Source: Bin90 sp965214635
GTDB lineage: Bacteria; Chloroflexota; Dehalococcoidia; Lucifugimonadales; JADFKI01
Reading direction: 5' to 3'
Length of the DNA: 64,000 bases
NCBI GenBank assembly: GCA_965214635.1
Contig: OZ243964.1
Span: 372,001-436,000, forward strand
Shown: piece after piece, positions 46,113-55,562 of the stretch
Layout of the letters: every line of letters begins with the position of its first letter
Numbering within the stretch: the stretch's first letter is position 1
Made by a program: the position numbers and the translations under genes
The notes under the pieces: generated by a model
Seen by the model: the letters and a program-made list of their open reading frames with translations, nothing else
What the model was told of the DNA's origin: nothing
The model's database searches: none

Positions 46113-47480
46113 CTACGGCATTTCGCGCAACCGTCGCTGTGTCATAAGGATGAGTGTGGTTACGCCGAGCAGCAGGACTGCGAGCAGTCCCACGACTAGC
46201 GGCCCACCGATCAGCTCGGCGAGTGAGCCGGCGGGCAGCACACCCAAAGGCATCAGCCCAAAGTTCAGCATGAACACGCTCATCACGCGCCCGCGGTAAC
46301 GGTCTTCCACTTCCTCCATTATGAGCGACTGGTTCAGCGTGCGTCTGCCGGCGTCTCCAAGCCCCAATAGCAGCATCAACGCCGCCGCTATCGTGTACAG
46401 CGGGATGGCTGCGATGAGCAGCAGCGCAATGCCGGACATGAAGCTGCCTATGATGAGCAGCAGCCCTCGGCGGCTCTTGCCCAGCGACGCTATGAAGAGC
46501 GACCCTGCAAGCGAGCCGCCGCCCATTATCGTTACCAGCAACCCCATCGCCTCAGGCCCGAGCCGATACACATCCACCACGAACAGCGGCATTAGGAAGC
46601 GAAACGGCATCGCCAGCAGTGATGTCGCCAACCCCATCAGCAGCAGAACCAGCACCAGCTGGTTGCGGCGGATGTAGATTAGCCCTGCCACGATGTCCCC
46701 AATCATGGGCGCAGGACGACGGGCTGCGCCGGTACCCGTCTTGGGTATCAGCCCGGACAGCAAGAATGCCACAATTGCGCATAACGATATGATGTAATAG
46801 ACATTGTATGCGCCCAAATATGCGTACGCCCATCCCGCCAGTGCAGGGGCAAGCAGTGTCATTGCACTCATTGCGGCGGCGTTCAGCGCCATTGCGTTGG
46901 ACACCTTGTCTTGCCCCACAAGCTGCGGGATAATGGCTTGGCGCGCCGGCATCAGGAAGGCGAACAGGCTGCCTTGTAAAATAGACGCCACCCACAAGTG
47001 ATACCACGCCACCACATTCAAGTGTATTGCGACGCCGATTAGGATGGACAGCAGTGCCGCCATGCCTTGCCCGAATTGGATGATGTACTTGCGCTCTAAC
47101 CTGTCTGCGAATGCGCCGCCGAACAGCGACAGCGCAAGCAGTGGAATCGCAAACCCGGAGCTGACCACACCTAACAAAAACGACGAACCGGTGAGTTCGT
47201 ATGTGAGGTAGCTGCGCGCAATCATCTGCATCTGCATGCCCGCCATCATCACGAGCATGCCCAGCCACAGATAGAAAAAATCGCGGTTGCCAAGCGAACT
47301 GAAGGTGGTGCGCCAGCCAGATGTGGGCGTGGATGAGCGCGGCGGAGCCACTCTCCGCTGAGCGGATGGCGCGGCTGACGCTCTGGTGTTTCGTGCTGCA
47401 GCAACAGATACGCCCGCAGCAGCATTGGAACTTATCGCTGCAGGCGGGCGGCGTAAATTAGAATCGGAAGTGTCGGACAT
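46113..47480 (-). CDS. MFS transporter with N-terminal cytosolic extension
   Basis: This 455-residue inner-membrane exporter has 12 predicted helices, starting near residue 65 with NRDFFYLWLGMLVMMAGMQMQMIARSYLTY. The conserved loop GGAFADRLERKYIIQFGQ and the later LMLLLGLGDAGRRTLNQSLIMEEVEDRYRGRVMS identify the enterobactin/antibiotic exporter-like (MFS_3) branch. Residues 1-62 are Ser/Ala/Arg-rich and probably disordered. No clear ribosome-binding site precedes the first ATG, so a start nearer the first helix is possible. A substrate cannot be named. It is transcribed leftward toward the insertion-sequence region. Confidence 0.85.
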   Translation of the reverse strand: MSDTSDSNLRRPPAAISSNAAAGVSVAAARNTRASAAPSAQRRVAPPRSSTPTSGWRTTFSSLGNRDFFYLWLGMLVMMAGMQMQMIARSYLTYELTGSSFLLGVVSSGFAIPLLALSLFGGAFADRLERKYIIQFGQGMAALLSILIGVAIHLNVVAWYHLWVASILQGSLFAFLMPARQAIIPQLVGQDKVSNAMALNAAAMSAMTLLAPALAGWAYAYLGAYNVYYIISLCAIVAFLLSGLIPKTGTGAARRPAPMIGDIVAGLIYIRRNQLVLVLLLMGLATSLLAMPFRFLMPLFVVDVYRLGPEAMGLLVTIMGGGSLAGSLFIASLGKSRRGLLLIIGSFMSGIALLLIAAIPLYTIAAALMLLLGLGDAGRRTLNQSLIMEEVEDRYRGRVMSVFMLNFGLMPLGVLPAGSLAELIGGPLVVGLLAVLLLGVTTLILMTQRRLREMP

Positions 47481-47650
47481 ATAGGCAAGTCTATACCCAT
47501 TTCAGTCGTGTCCGCAAGTGAGAGTCAGAGGGGCTGCTCTCATCCAACAGCGAATATGGGAGCTAAGAAGCCCCTAGCTCTCGAATGGGAGAAGGGTTGG
47601 ATGGAGGGCGTCCCAACCGACGGCAGCAATGTTATCGTCCAAAAGAAAAT

Positions 47651-47717
47651 GGGCCTGGGCTGCAAGCGGCACTCATCCGACTAGCGGAAGGCACTCGCAG
47701 GTGTTCAACCCAGACCC
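47651..47717. other. structured intergenic segment, possible small RNA
   Basis: The 503-base gap 47481-47983 has no gene, but 47651-47717 can fold. GGGCCTGGGCTG (47651-47662) pairs with CAACCCAGACCC (47706-47717) over 12 positions with two mismatches, and inner TCCG/CGGA can form a second stem. GGCACTC occurs twice within it. On the minus strand the folded segment is followed by ATTTTCTTTTGG, which could serve as a termination T-run. It does not match tRNA, SRP RNA, T-box or any leader I recognise. Confidence 0.35.
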
Positions 47718-47983
47718 GTTCTTGGTATGACATAATGCTACCACACCACACCCCCTAAATGATAGGATGTAGTAGCACATTCACAGCACTTCTTTACTCC
47801 CGGACGCAGATATTCGCCTATCGCTAATGTGAATGCCGCAATCCTGCCTTACATTAGGAGCAGTGTAAGGGAAGCAAGGCAAGGGCTGGAAGTGTGATGA
47901 GTCAAATTGACCGTGTAAAATAAAAGCGGTTTATGAGAAGTTCTCATTTAAACGACAAAAACCGCATCGCGAGGTACGCTTGT

Positions 47984-49069
47984 ATGGGAAACACCTTCGG
48001 ACATGCATTCCGCATTACCACATGGGGCGAATCACACGGCGACGCTATCGGCGTCGTCATAGATGGCTGCCCCCCGAAACTTCCCCTGTCTGTGGACGAA
48101 ATCCAAGCCGAACTCAACCGCCGTCGCCCGGGTCAGAGCGAGATTTCCACTCAACGCAAGGAAGGCGACCAAGCCGAAATCCTGTCCGGTGTCTTCGATG
48201 GCGAAACGCTAGGTACGCCCATCCTCATTGGCGTGTGGAACTCCGACGCCCGAAGCAAAGACTACGACCATATGCGCCGCGTCTACCGGCCGTCCCACGC
48301 CGATTACACATATGACGCCAAGTACGGCATCCGCAACTGGAAGGGCGGGGGCAGAGCGAGCGCGCGCGAAACCATCGGGCGCGTGGCGGCGGGCGCTATC
48401 GCCAAGAAGCTGCTGGCGCGCGAATTTGGCACGGAAATTGTCGGCTATGTCAAACAGGTGTGGACGCTTCAAGCAGCCATCGACCCCAATACCGTATCGC
48501 CCCAAGATGTGGAATCCAACATCGTCCGCTGTCCCGACCAAGACATCGCTGTGCAGATGATAGAGCGCATCAAACAGGCGCGCAAGGATGGCGATTCCCT
48601 CGGCGGTGTCGTGGAGTGCGTGGCGCGTGGCGTCCCGCCGGGTCTCGGCGAACCGGTCTTCGACAAACTCGAGGCCGACCTTGCCAAATCGGTGCTCTCT
48701 ATGCCGGCGTGCAAGGGCTTTGAAGTAGGCTCGGGCTTTGCGGGCACGACCCTCACCGGCTCTCAGCACAACGATCCGTTTTACAGCGAACATGGGCGCA
48801 TCCGCACCCGTACTAACAACTCCGGCGGCATACAAGGCGGTATTAGCAACGGTGAGAACATCATCATCCGCGCCGCATTCAAGCCGACCGCTACCATAAT
48901 GCGCGAGCAGCAAACGGTGGATGTGGATGGCAACGAAGTTATCTTGCAAGGCAGGGGCAGGCACGACCCCTGTGTATTGCCACGCGCTGTGCCTATCGTC
49001 GAGTCTATGATGGCGCTAGTCCTAGCCGACCATGCCCTCAGACAGCGCGCCCAGCGCGGCACGGTATGA
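47984..49069 (+). CDS. aroC: chorismate synthase
   Basis: AroC makes chorismate from EPSP, the last shikimate step, using reduced FMN. The 361-residue protein has MGNTFGHAFRITTWGESHGDAIG, RRRPGQSEISTQRKE, the GGGRASARETIGRVAAGAIAKK motif, GSGFAGTTLTGSQHND and the GGIQGGISNGENI motif. The ATG at 47984 is preceded by GAGG and gives the standard N-terminus; the ORF extends 51 bases upstream in a non-conserved leader. No other shikimate genes are adjacent. Confidence 0.97.
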   Translation: MGNTFGHAFRITTWGESHGDAIGVVIDGCPPKLPLSVDEIQAELNRRRPGQSEISTQRKEGDQAEILSGVFDGETLGTPILIGVWNSDARSKDYDHMRRVYRPSHADYTYDAKYGIRNWKGGGRASARETIGRVAAGAIAKKLLAREFGTEIVGYVKQVWTLQAAIDPNTVSPQDVESNIVRCPDQDIAVQMIERIKQARKDGDSLGGVVECVARGVPPGLGEPVFDKLEADLAKSVLSMPACKGFEVGSGFAGTTLTGSQHNDPFYSEHGRIRTRTNNSGGIQGGISNGENIIIRAAFKPTATIMREQQTVDVDGNEVILQGRGRHDPCVLPRAVPIVESMMALVLADHALRQRAQRGTV

Positions 49070-49165
49070 CGATGGCTTGGCTTGCTTATTGCAATCATCG
49101 CATTGCAGCCATCGTGGCTGTGCGTTGTAACACGGGGATCAGGACTGCTATCAGAAGCACAACCA

Positions 49166-49189
49166 CACATCGGCTAGCACATCGGCTAG
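49166..49189 (+). repeat. 12-base tandem repeat, two copies
   Basis: CACATCGGCTAG occurs twice in direct succession in the gap between aroC and the SDR gene at 49301. It may be a binding site or a slippage product; nothing else marks it. Confidence 0.5.
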
Positions 49190-49300
49190 ACCTATCCAAA
49201 ACAACATTTGCCATCTGCTTGGCATATAAAGTGCAAATTTCACCCAATCGGCATACAATAGATACCGCAAACCACACTCAGTAAAGGAGAACGCAATAGT

Positions 49301-50092
49301 ATGGATATGGGACTAACCGGCAAGGTAGCGCTCGTAACGGGCGGGAGCGACGGCATCGGCAAGGGAGCAGCGACCTCGCTCTGCGCTGAAGGCGCTAATG
49401 TGGTCATCTGCGCGCGGCGACCCGATGTGCTGGAAGCCGCCGCCGCCGAAATCCGCGCCGAGGTCGGCGGGGAAGTTACCCCGATTACCGCCGATGTTAC
49501 CAAGCAAGAGGATGTGGACAGCCTTTTCGACGCCATAGCCGAGAAGTACGGGAAGCTGGACATCCTCGTCAACAATGCCGGTACATCCGCCGCTAACCTG
49601 TTCGAGAATGTAACCGACGAGGTGTGGCGCTACGATCTGGAGCTGAAGCTCTTCGGGGCGATACGCTGTTCCAATCGCGCCATCCCCATGATGAAAGCCA
49701 ATGGCGGCGGTCGCATCGTCAACATCACCACGCCCGGCGGGAAGGCACCAACGGCGGCGTCTGTTCCCACATCCGTCAGCCGAGCAGCAGGCATCGCCCT
49801 CACCAAAGAGATGTCGAAGGACTACGCAGCTGACAACATCCTCGTCAACACTGTCTGCATTGGGCTTATCAAGGCCGGTCAGCACGAGCGCCGCTACGAA
49901 GCCGCCCATGAGCAAGACGCCGACCTGACGCTCGATGCATACTACGAAGAGATGGGCAAGCGCGTCCCCGTAGGCAGAGTGGGCGAGGCACGCGAAGCCG
50001 GGGACCTGATTACATTCCTCGTGTCCGAGCGCGCAAGCTACATCACCGGCGTGGCGGTCAACATCGACGGCGGCACATCGCCTGTGGTGTAA
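49301..50092 (+). CDS. SDR-family protein lacking the usual catalytic Tyr-Lys
   Basis: The 263-residue protein has the full SDR fold: cofactor motif VALVTGGSDGIGKGAA, NNAG in LDILVNNAGTSAANLF, RIVNITTPGGKAP, and a C-terminal ITGVAVNIDGGTSP. At the position of the YxxxK active-site pair it reads VPTSVSRAAG, so the tyrosine is replaced by threonine and the lysine by arginine. A classical dehydrogenase reaction therefore seems unlikely unless other residues substitute. This TSVSRAAG variant looks like a coherent subgroup rather than random decay. The start has AAAGGAGA 7-8 bases upstream, and a TACAAT -10-like hexamer lies before it. Confidence 0.85.
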   Translation: MDMGLTGKVALVTGGSDGIGKGAATSLCAEGANVVICARRPDVLEAAAAEIRAEVGGEVTPITADVTKQEDVDSLFDAIAEKYGKLDILVNNAGTSAANLFENVTDEVWRYDLELKLFGAIRCSNRAIPMMKANGGGRIVNITTPGGKAPTAASVPTSVSRAAGIALTKEMSKDYAADNILVNTVCIGLIKAGQHERRYEAAHEQDADLTLDAYYEEMGKRVPVGRVGEAREAGDLITFLVSERASYITGVAVNIDGGTSPVV

Positions 50093-50155
50093 ATTCTTCG
50101 CGTAAGCTCGGCACTGCTGTGCTGGCACACAAAGTTTGCAGCATCGCAGTGTAAA

Positions 50156-50201
50156 ATGCTGAAGGGATCCACGCCTTACCGTGCGTGAATCCCTTCAGCA
50201 T
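50156..50201. terminator. long stem-loop between convergent genes
   Basis: A 19-bp inverted repeat with one mismatch (50156-50174 and 50183-50201, 8-base loop) lies between the SDR gene and the convergent glcF-like gene. On the minus strand it is followed by ATTTTACAC, giving a short T-run, so it likely terminates the glc operon and may also act on the other side. Confidence 0.75.
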
Positions 50202-50219
50202 AGAGGGGTGGGCGACACG

Positions 50220-51548
50220 CTATCGGGCTTCGAGCCAATATGCTTCGTCCAGCAAGTCCGTAACATACCGCACTTCGAGCGGCATCTCCCGCTCTTGCGC
50301 TCCATACTGCATTTGCAGCAGGCAGCCCGGATTAGCCGTTGCTACCACATCCGCCCGTGTCTGGCGCACCGCTCGCATCTTCGTGTCTAGCACACGCATC
50401 GAGAACTCCCGCTCCGTGATGGTGTATGTTCCGCCTGCGCCGCAGCACTTGGACGCATTGGAAAGCTCCACAAACTCCACGCCCGGAATGGAGCGCAGCA
50501 GCTGTCTCGGAGCAGCGGTGATGCGCTGGGCATTGGACAGATGGCACGAGTCTTGATATGTAACGCGATAGGGCAGACTCGCCGTTGGCGGTATGAATGG
50601 CAAATCCACCAGAAATTCGTGAATGTCCTTCACATTTTGGCTGAACGCCTCAGATTTAGCAGCATACTCAGCATCACGCCGCAGCAGATGCCCGTACTCT
50701 TTCATCCGTGCGCCGCAGCCAGCCGATGCCACCACTACGGCGTCCACGCCGTCTGCCAAGAATGCGTCTATGTTGCGCTTGGCAAGCCGTCGTGTGGTGT
50801 CTAGGTCGCCCACATGCGAGTTGATAGCCCCACAGCAGCCTTGTCCCCGTGTAGCCACTACTTCGCAGCCGTTGCGTTGCAGGACACGAACCACGGCGTC
50901 CATCTGCGGCCCGTTCACGAGCGGCATAACGCAGCCTGCCAGCAGCGCCACGCGCATCCGCCGCTCACCTTGTGCGGCGTACACCTGCCCACGCGCCTTG
51001 AATGCACCTCCCGGCAGGTGTGGCAGCGAGTCTTCCAACTCACCCAGTTTGCGCGGCAGCACACCCGATTTGCGTATCACCCGCTGCAGCCCGCTACGCT
51101 GATACAGCCGCATTCCACCGACGACCATGGACAGCCGAGCTTGGTGCGGCACAATCCCGCGCAGTGCCAGCGCCGACATCAGCCGTGTGAACAGACCGGG
51201 CTTGCGGAGCGGCGCAACTTGACGCATAGTTGCCTCAATCAGGCTGCCATATGGCACGCCGGACGGACACGCCACTTCGCAGGCGCGGCACTGTATGCAC
51301 AAGTCCCAATGCCCCATCACAGAGTCGGTGATAGGGATGCGCCCTTCGTTCACCGCCTTCATCAGGGCTATCCTGCCACGCGGCGACTCCGCTTCAAGCC
51401 CAGTTTCCACATAAGTGGGGCAGGCTTGCAAGCAGAACCCGCAATGGACGCACTTGTACAGTTCGGACTCGTCCGGCGCATCTGGCCCTGCAAATAACGA
51501 AACAGGGGCAGGTGAGCCGTGCTGCGTGTCCTCAGCCGCGGGTCTCAT
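50220..51548 (-). CDS. glcF: glycolate oxidase-type iron-sulfur subunit
   Basis: The 442-residue protein carries two [4Fe-4S] ferredoxin motifs (CVHCGFCLQACPTY and CIQCRACEVACPSG). Two CCG-type domains follow, with GQGCCGAINSHVGD and SKCCGAGGTYTITE, as in GlcF and related 2-hydroxy-acid oxidase subunits. It would carry electrons from the FAD subunits to the quinone pool. The ATG at 51548 overlaps the glcE stop (TGATG) and was chosen over an upstream start inside glcE. It is the last gene of glcD-glcE-glcF. Confidence 0.92.
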   Translation of the reverse strand: MRPAAEDTQHGSPAPVSLFAGPDAPDESELYKCVHCGFCLQACPTYVETGLEAESPRGRIALMKAVNEGRIPITDSVMGHWDLCIQCRACEVACPSGVPYGSLIEATMRQVAPLRKPGLFTRLMSALALRGIVPHQARLSMVVGGMRLYQRSGLQRVIRKSGVLPRKLGELEDSLPHLPGGAFKARGQVYAAQGERRMRVALLAGCVMPLVNGPQMDAVVRVLQRNGCEVVATRGQGCCGAINSHVGDLDTTRRLAKRNIDAFLADGVDAVVVASAGCGARMKEYGHLLRRDAEYAAKSEAFSQNVKDIHEFLVDLPFIPPTASLPYRVTYQDSCHLSNAQRITAAPRQLLRSIPGVEFVELSNASKCCGAGGTYTITEREFSMRVLDTKMRAVRQTRADVVATANPGCLLQMQYGAQEREMPLEVRYVTDLLDEAYWLEAR

Positions 51549-52885
51549 CAGATGCCTCCTACGAAACGGTTCGGGTTGATGACGCCGTTGGGGTCGTACT
51601 GCTGCTTCAGCCCACGCATGATGCTTATTAGTCCGCCGGCGTCGTCCCACGCATCGATGTTGGCTTTCACTGCCAACGGGGCGCGCTCTACGATGAGCGT
51701 CCCGCCGATATTGTGCGCTGTTTCCCGCGCGTCCCGCAAAATCGCAGCAAGCGCATCATCGCCAATACCGTCGTCCCACCAGTGTGCGTTCAGCATACCA
51801 TACCCCGCCTGCGACACCACCGAAGCGCCGCTCTGTGATAGGCTGCCCATAATGTCGGCGACCTTGTTCGGCAGCGCCGATATGCGCGCAGACATTACCG
51901 GTGAGGCGTCCCCCTCATCGTCCCACCCGAAATCCGCGAGCCGTTCCCAGAATGTCAGTGCATCATCGCCATCCAAGCGGTCGGCAACGCCGCCACTTCG
52001 CTCGAACATCAGCAGCGTTTCATGCTCCATACGCTCGAGGGTACGGGGGCGTCCGCCTAGCCTTATCGCAAGCGTAGCGGTGCTACCACCGAAATCATCG
52101 CTGTGAATACGAGCCGCAACGCTACTGTCGTATGCGGTCATGGCGAGCGGTATCACACCGCTGTTGAATACCACAAGGGCGCAGTTCAAGCATTCGGCAA
52201 GCGAATCATAACGCACAACGAATGTGGTCTCATCGCGCGGCATCGGCGTCAGTTTGAACGCAACCTCTGTTATGATGCCGAGCGAGCCAATCCCGCCCAC
52301 ATGCAGGCGCGCCATGTCATAGCCGCTTACATTCTTGACCACCTGTCCGCCGCTGCGCGTAAGCCTGCCGTCCGCTTGCATGACCTGCATCCCAATCACG
52401 AGGTCGCGCGCGCTGCCGTAGTGCCACCTAAGCGGACCACTGACGCCCGTTGCAAGCGTGCCGCCGATGGTGGCACGATGGGGTAAGGGTGCGTCCAGTG
52501 GCAAGAACTGCCGCTGTTTCGCAAGGGTTTTGTGTAGTTCTGCCAGCGTTATGCCTGCTTGCACGACTAGGGTCAAGTCTGCGGCGTTGTGCTGCACGAC
52601 CTCGTTGAACGCCCGCATGTCCACTACGGCATCTAGTCGCAACAAGGCGTTGCCAAGCCCAAGCTGCGTGCCACCACCGCGCGGCGCAATCACCAAGCCT
52701 GCGCTGTTTGCCGCCATTGTAACTGCTCCCAGCTCTTCGAGACTGCGAGGTGCAAGGGTCACAGCAGGGACGATGCCATCTATGGCGTCCGCTGCAACTC
52801 CGTTTCGCACTATTGCGTTGTCGACGGCATTACGGAACACATCGTCGGCGTGGGAGTGTAGGGGAGAGTTGCGTTCAGCTGACAT
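51548..52885 (-). CDS. glcE: glycolate oxidase-type FAD-binding subunit GlcE
   Basis: This 445-residue FAD protein has the PCMH-type FAD fold: VIAPRGGGTQLGLGN, TIGGTLATGVSGPLRWHYGSARDLV and the GQVVKNVSGYDMARLHVGGIGSLGIITEV segment typical of GlcE. It lacks the full catalytic set of GlcD and is expected to pair with it. Its stop overlaps the start of glcF. The gap to glcD is 12 bases. The start MSAERNSPLHSHADD has no obvious ribosome-binding sequence, so translation may be coupled to glcD. Confidence 0.9.
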   Translation of the reverse strand: MSAERNSPLHSHADDVFRNAVDNAIVRNGVAADAIDGIVPAVTLAPRSLEELGAVTMAANSAGLVIAPRGGGTQLGLGNALLRLDAVVDMRAFNEVVQHNAADLTLVVQAGITLAELHKTLAKQRQFLPLDAPLPHRATIGGTLATGVSGPLRWHYGSARDLVIGMQVMQADGRLTRSGGQVVKNVSGYDMARLHVGGIGSLGIITEVAFKLTPMPRDETTFVVRYDSLAECLNCALVVFNSGVIPLAMTAYDSSVAARIHSDDFGGSTATLAIRLGGRPRTLERMEHETLLMFERSGGVADRLDGDDALTFWERLADFGWDDEGDASPVMSARISALPNKVADIMGSLSQSGASVVSQAGYGMLNAHWWDDGIGDDALAAILRDARETAHNIGGTLIVERAPLAVKANIDAWDDAGGLISIMRGLKQQYDPNGVINPNRFVGGI

Positions 52886-52897
52886 AGTATGCGGCGG

Positions 52898-54343
52898 CTA
52901 AATCCAAACGCCCGGCCCCGCCCGCATCACAGCGCCAGCGAATGCGACCTCATTGCAGGATGCGCCGGTGGGGAATATCTTGGCGGGGTTCAGCATATCG
53001 CGCGTGTCAAACGCCGGCTTGAGCCGCGCCATAGCCTCCATGTCGTCGTCGTTGAACATCAGCGGCATATGATCTTGCTTCTCCAAGCCGATGCCGTGCT
53101 CACCGGACAGCACGCCGCCGGCGTCGATGCACATCTTGAGGATTTCGCCGCCAATGGCGAGGGCGTTCTCGGTGTCTCCGGGCTTGCGCTCGTCGAACAG
53201 CACCGAAGGATGGAGGTTTCCGTCGCCGGCGTGCAGCAGGTTCGCAATCGGATACCCGCTTCGTTGGGAAAGTTCTCGTATTTGCGACAGCACCTCCACT
53301 AGATTGGTGCGCGGCACTGTGCCGTCCACAAGCAGGTAGTTTGGCGCAAGCCGTCCCAGCGCCCCCAACACTCCCTTGCGCCCAGCCCACAGGCGTTCAC
53401 GCGCTTCGGCGTCCGTCGCAGTGCGAATCTCTATGGGGTCGAATTCGTTGCACACATTCTCTATCTCTTCGACCTCTTCTTCCACCGACTCGGCAAGCCC
53501 CTCGACTTCAACGAGCAGCACGGCACCGGCGTCGGCGGGATAGCCGGCATTTACCGCAGGCTCCACCGCTCGGATGCACAGATCGTCCATCATCTCGATT
53601 GCGGCGGGGACGATACCAGCGGCAATGATGCCCGATACCGCAGCGCTCGCGTGGTCTAGTTCACGGAACACAGCCAGCAGTGTCTTGACGGCTTCGGGCT
53701 GGCGCAGCAGCCGCACGATGACCTTCGTAACAATAGCGAGTGTCCCCTCAGAGCCGATGATGATGCCGCGCAAGTCATATCCCGGCAACTCCCGCGCGCT
53801 GCCTCCGACCCAATGTACACTGCCGTCTGCCAGTACGACCTCCATTCCCAGCACATGGTTCGTGGTAACGCCGTATGCCAAGCAGTGTGGCCCCCCGGAG
53901 TTCTCAGCCACATTCCCGCCGATGGTGCAGGCGCGCTGGCTAGACGGGTCGGGTGCGTAGCACAGCCCATATTGCGACACATGCTCGGTCAGGTGCAGGT
54001 TGATGACGCCCGGCTCCACCACCGCGATGCGGTTTTCCACATCCACATCGAGGATGCGTGTCATGCGCGTGAGAGAGATGACGATGCCGCCCACTTGCGC
54101 CACGGAGCCGCCGCTAAGCCCGGTGCCTGCGCCGCGCGCCACAATTGGGACATCGTGCTTGCGGGCGAGTCGCACCACCGCCGCCACCTCGTCTGCGCCG
54201 TCGGGCACTACCACGACCGTCGGCATCGCCTTGTCAACCGACCCGTCGTACTCATACACGATGAGGTCTTCAGGCTTGTGGACTACATGCTCATCGCCCA
54301 CAATCGCCCTAAGCTCGTTAACGATGCTCATTTCCAGAGCCAC
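52898..54343 (-). CDS. glcD: glycolate/D-2-hydroxy-acid oxidase catalytic subunit GlcD
   Basis: The 481-residue flavoprotein oxidises glycolate or a D-2-hydroxy acid. Visible motifs are IVARGAGTGLSGGSVAQVGGI, TIGGNVAENSGGPHCLAYGVTTNHVLGMEVVLADG and the C-terminal IANLLHAGDGNLHPSVLFD and SGEHGIGLEKQDHM, which carry conserved active-site histidines. The start is taken as a GTG at 54343, with AGGA 5 bases before it; an ATG at 54331 is possible. It heads the glcD-E-F operon, and the 120-base gap upstream to the ABC permease holds no gene. Confidence 0.93.
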   Translation of the reverse strand: MALEMSIVNELRAIVGDEHVVHKPEDLIVYEYDGSVDKAMPTVVVVPDGADEVAAVVRLARKHDVPIVARGAGTGLSGGSVAQVGGIVISLTRMTRILDVDVENRIAVVEPGVINLHLTEHVSQYGLCYAPDPSSQRACTIGGNVAENSGGPHCLAYGVTTNHVLGMEVVLADGSVHWVGGSARELPGYDLRGIIIGSEGTLAIVTKVIVRLLRQPEAVKTLLAVFRELDHASAAVSGIIAAGIVPAAIEMMDDLCIRAVEPAVNAGYPADAGAVLLVEVEGLAESVEEEVEEIENVCNEFDPIEIRTATDAEARERLWAGRKGVLGALGRLAPNYLLVDGTVPRTNLVEVLSQIRELSQRSGYPIANLLHAGDGNLHPSVLFDERKPGDTENALAIGGEILKMCIDAGGVLSGEHGIGLEKQDHMPLMFNDDDMEAMARLKPAFDTRDMLNPAKIFPTGASCNEVAFAGAVMRAGPGVWI

Positions 54344-54463
54344 TTGCGTCCTGTCCTTCGCTGCGCCTAGTTCCTTGCAATGATGTTAAAGGATTTCGGC
54401 AATACCTGCAAATCAAAACGCTTATCAGAGCCACACCTAACGGGGTAGGATATGGCGATGAAT

Positions 54464-55552
54464 CTAGCCTGCATTTCTGAACCGAAATGTGCGTATCGCA
54501 ATCAGCCCCGACAGCACGAACCACGCGGCGATGGTTGCCAGCTCTATCGGAAAGTCTAGGAGCGGCCTTGCTTCCAGCACCACGCCGCGCGTCGCTGCCA
54601 TCACCGGCGATAATGGCAGAAAGTCCACGGCGTATTTCAGGATGACTGGCAGATCATCGGTGGGGAAGAACACGCCGGAGAAGAACATAATCGGCAGCAC
54701 AACGGCGTTGCCAAGCCCACTTGCCGCTTGCACCGTCCGCGAGTACGCTGCCACGATGAAGCCGAGGTTTAGGAACACGAGGTTGGCTATGATTACGATT
54801 ATCGCCAAGTACAGGAAGTTCCCGCGTACTTCAGCGCCGAATATCAGCACTCCGATGCTCATTATGATGGCGACCTGTACCAGCGATATGATGAGATGCG
54901 CCAGTACCTGCGCCATGAAGAACACGCTTACGGGCAGAGGCGTCGCCTGTATCCTCAGCAGTATCTTCTGCTCGCGGTAGGTGGTTATGGTGGTCGCAAG
55001 CCCAATCACTGAGAAGCTCATCACTCCCCAAATGGCAAGACCGGGCATTAGAAAGTCAAAGTAGCTTATCTGTTGGCGGGTTACACCTTCGGGTTGGATG
55101 GCAAGGGCGGGTTGGATCTGTGCAATCTGTAGATTGGCGCGGGAGACGAAGCTTCCGATGACGGCGACGACCAGCCCGCCGAACGGGTTGGCATCATCAT
55201 AGACCACGCCTATTTGAGCGGGTGGATTCGCAGACGCCGTCGCCTCTAGTCCCTCAGGCAGTATGACCAGCACGCTGATGCTGCCGTCTGCCACGCTCTC
55301 ACGCCCCTGCGCTTCGCTATCGACGGTGGTCAGGCGCAACCCTTCGGTTTGCTCCAACTCGGATTGGATGCGGCGCGACAGGTCATCGCCTGCGTAATCT
55401 ATCACCGCAGCCGTTGCCGTGGAATCCCGGTCGCGGAAGAATATGCCGAACACCAGCACGAATATGAGGGGAAATGCTATCGCCCAAAAGATGGCTTGGC
55501 GATTTCTGATTCTCATCTTCAGGTTGGCGATGGTGAGATGCAAAAGTATCAA
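54464..55552 (-). CDS. ABC-2 type transporter permease
   Basis: The 362-residue permease has an N-terminal helix (RQAIFWAIAFPLIFVLVFGIFF), a large extracytoplasmic domain, and five helices at the C-terminus, among them SFSVIGLATTITTYREQKILLRIQATPLPV and VVLPIMFFSGVFFPTDDLP. This layout is that of exporters such as DrrB- or NatB-type proteins for drugs, lipids or polysaccharides. It lies 10 bases after the ATPase gene and forms one operon with it. The substrate is not evident. Confidence 0.87.
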   Translation of the reverse strand: MILLHLTIANLKMRIRNRQAIFWAIAFPLIFVLVFGIFFRDRDSTATAAVIDYAGDDLSRRIQSELEQTEGLRLTTVDSEAQGRESVADGSISVLVILPEGLEATASANPPAQIGVVYDDANPFGGLVVAVIGSFVSRANLQIAQIQPALAIQPEGVTRQQISYFDFLMPGLAIWGVMSFSVIGLATTITTYREQKILLRIQATPLPVSVFFMAQVLAHLIISLVQVAIIMSIGVLIFGAEVRGNFLYLAIIVIIANLVFLNLGFIVAAYSRTVQAASGLGNAVVLPIMFFSGVFFPTDDLPVILKYAVDFLPLSPVMAATRGVVLEARPLLDFPIELATIAAWFVLSGLIAIRTFRFRNAG

Positions 55553-55562
55553 ATTGGCGTTC

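Noticed and set aside
47481..47983. T-box or SRP RNA before aroC
   Set aside because: The T-box sequence is absent, and the SRP loop and its asymmetric bulge do not match.
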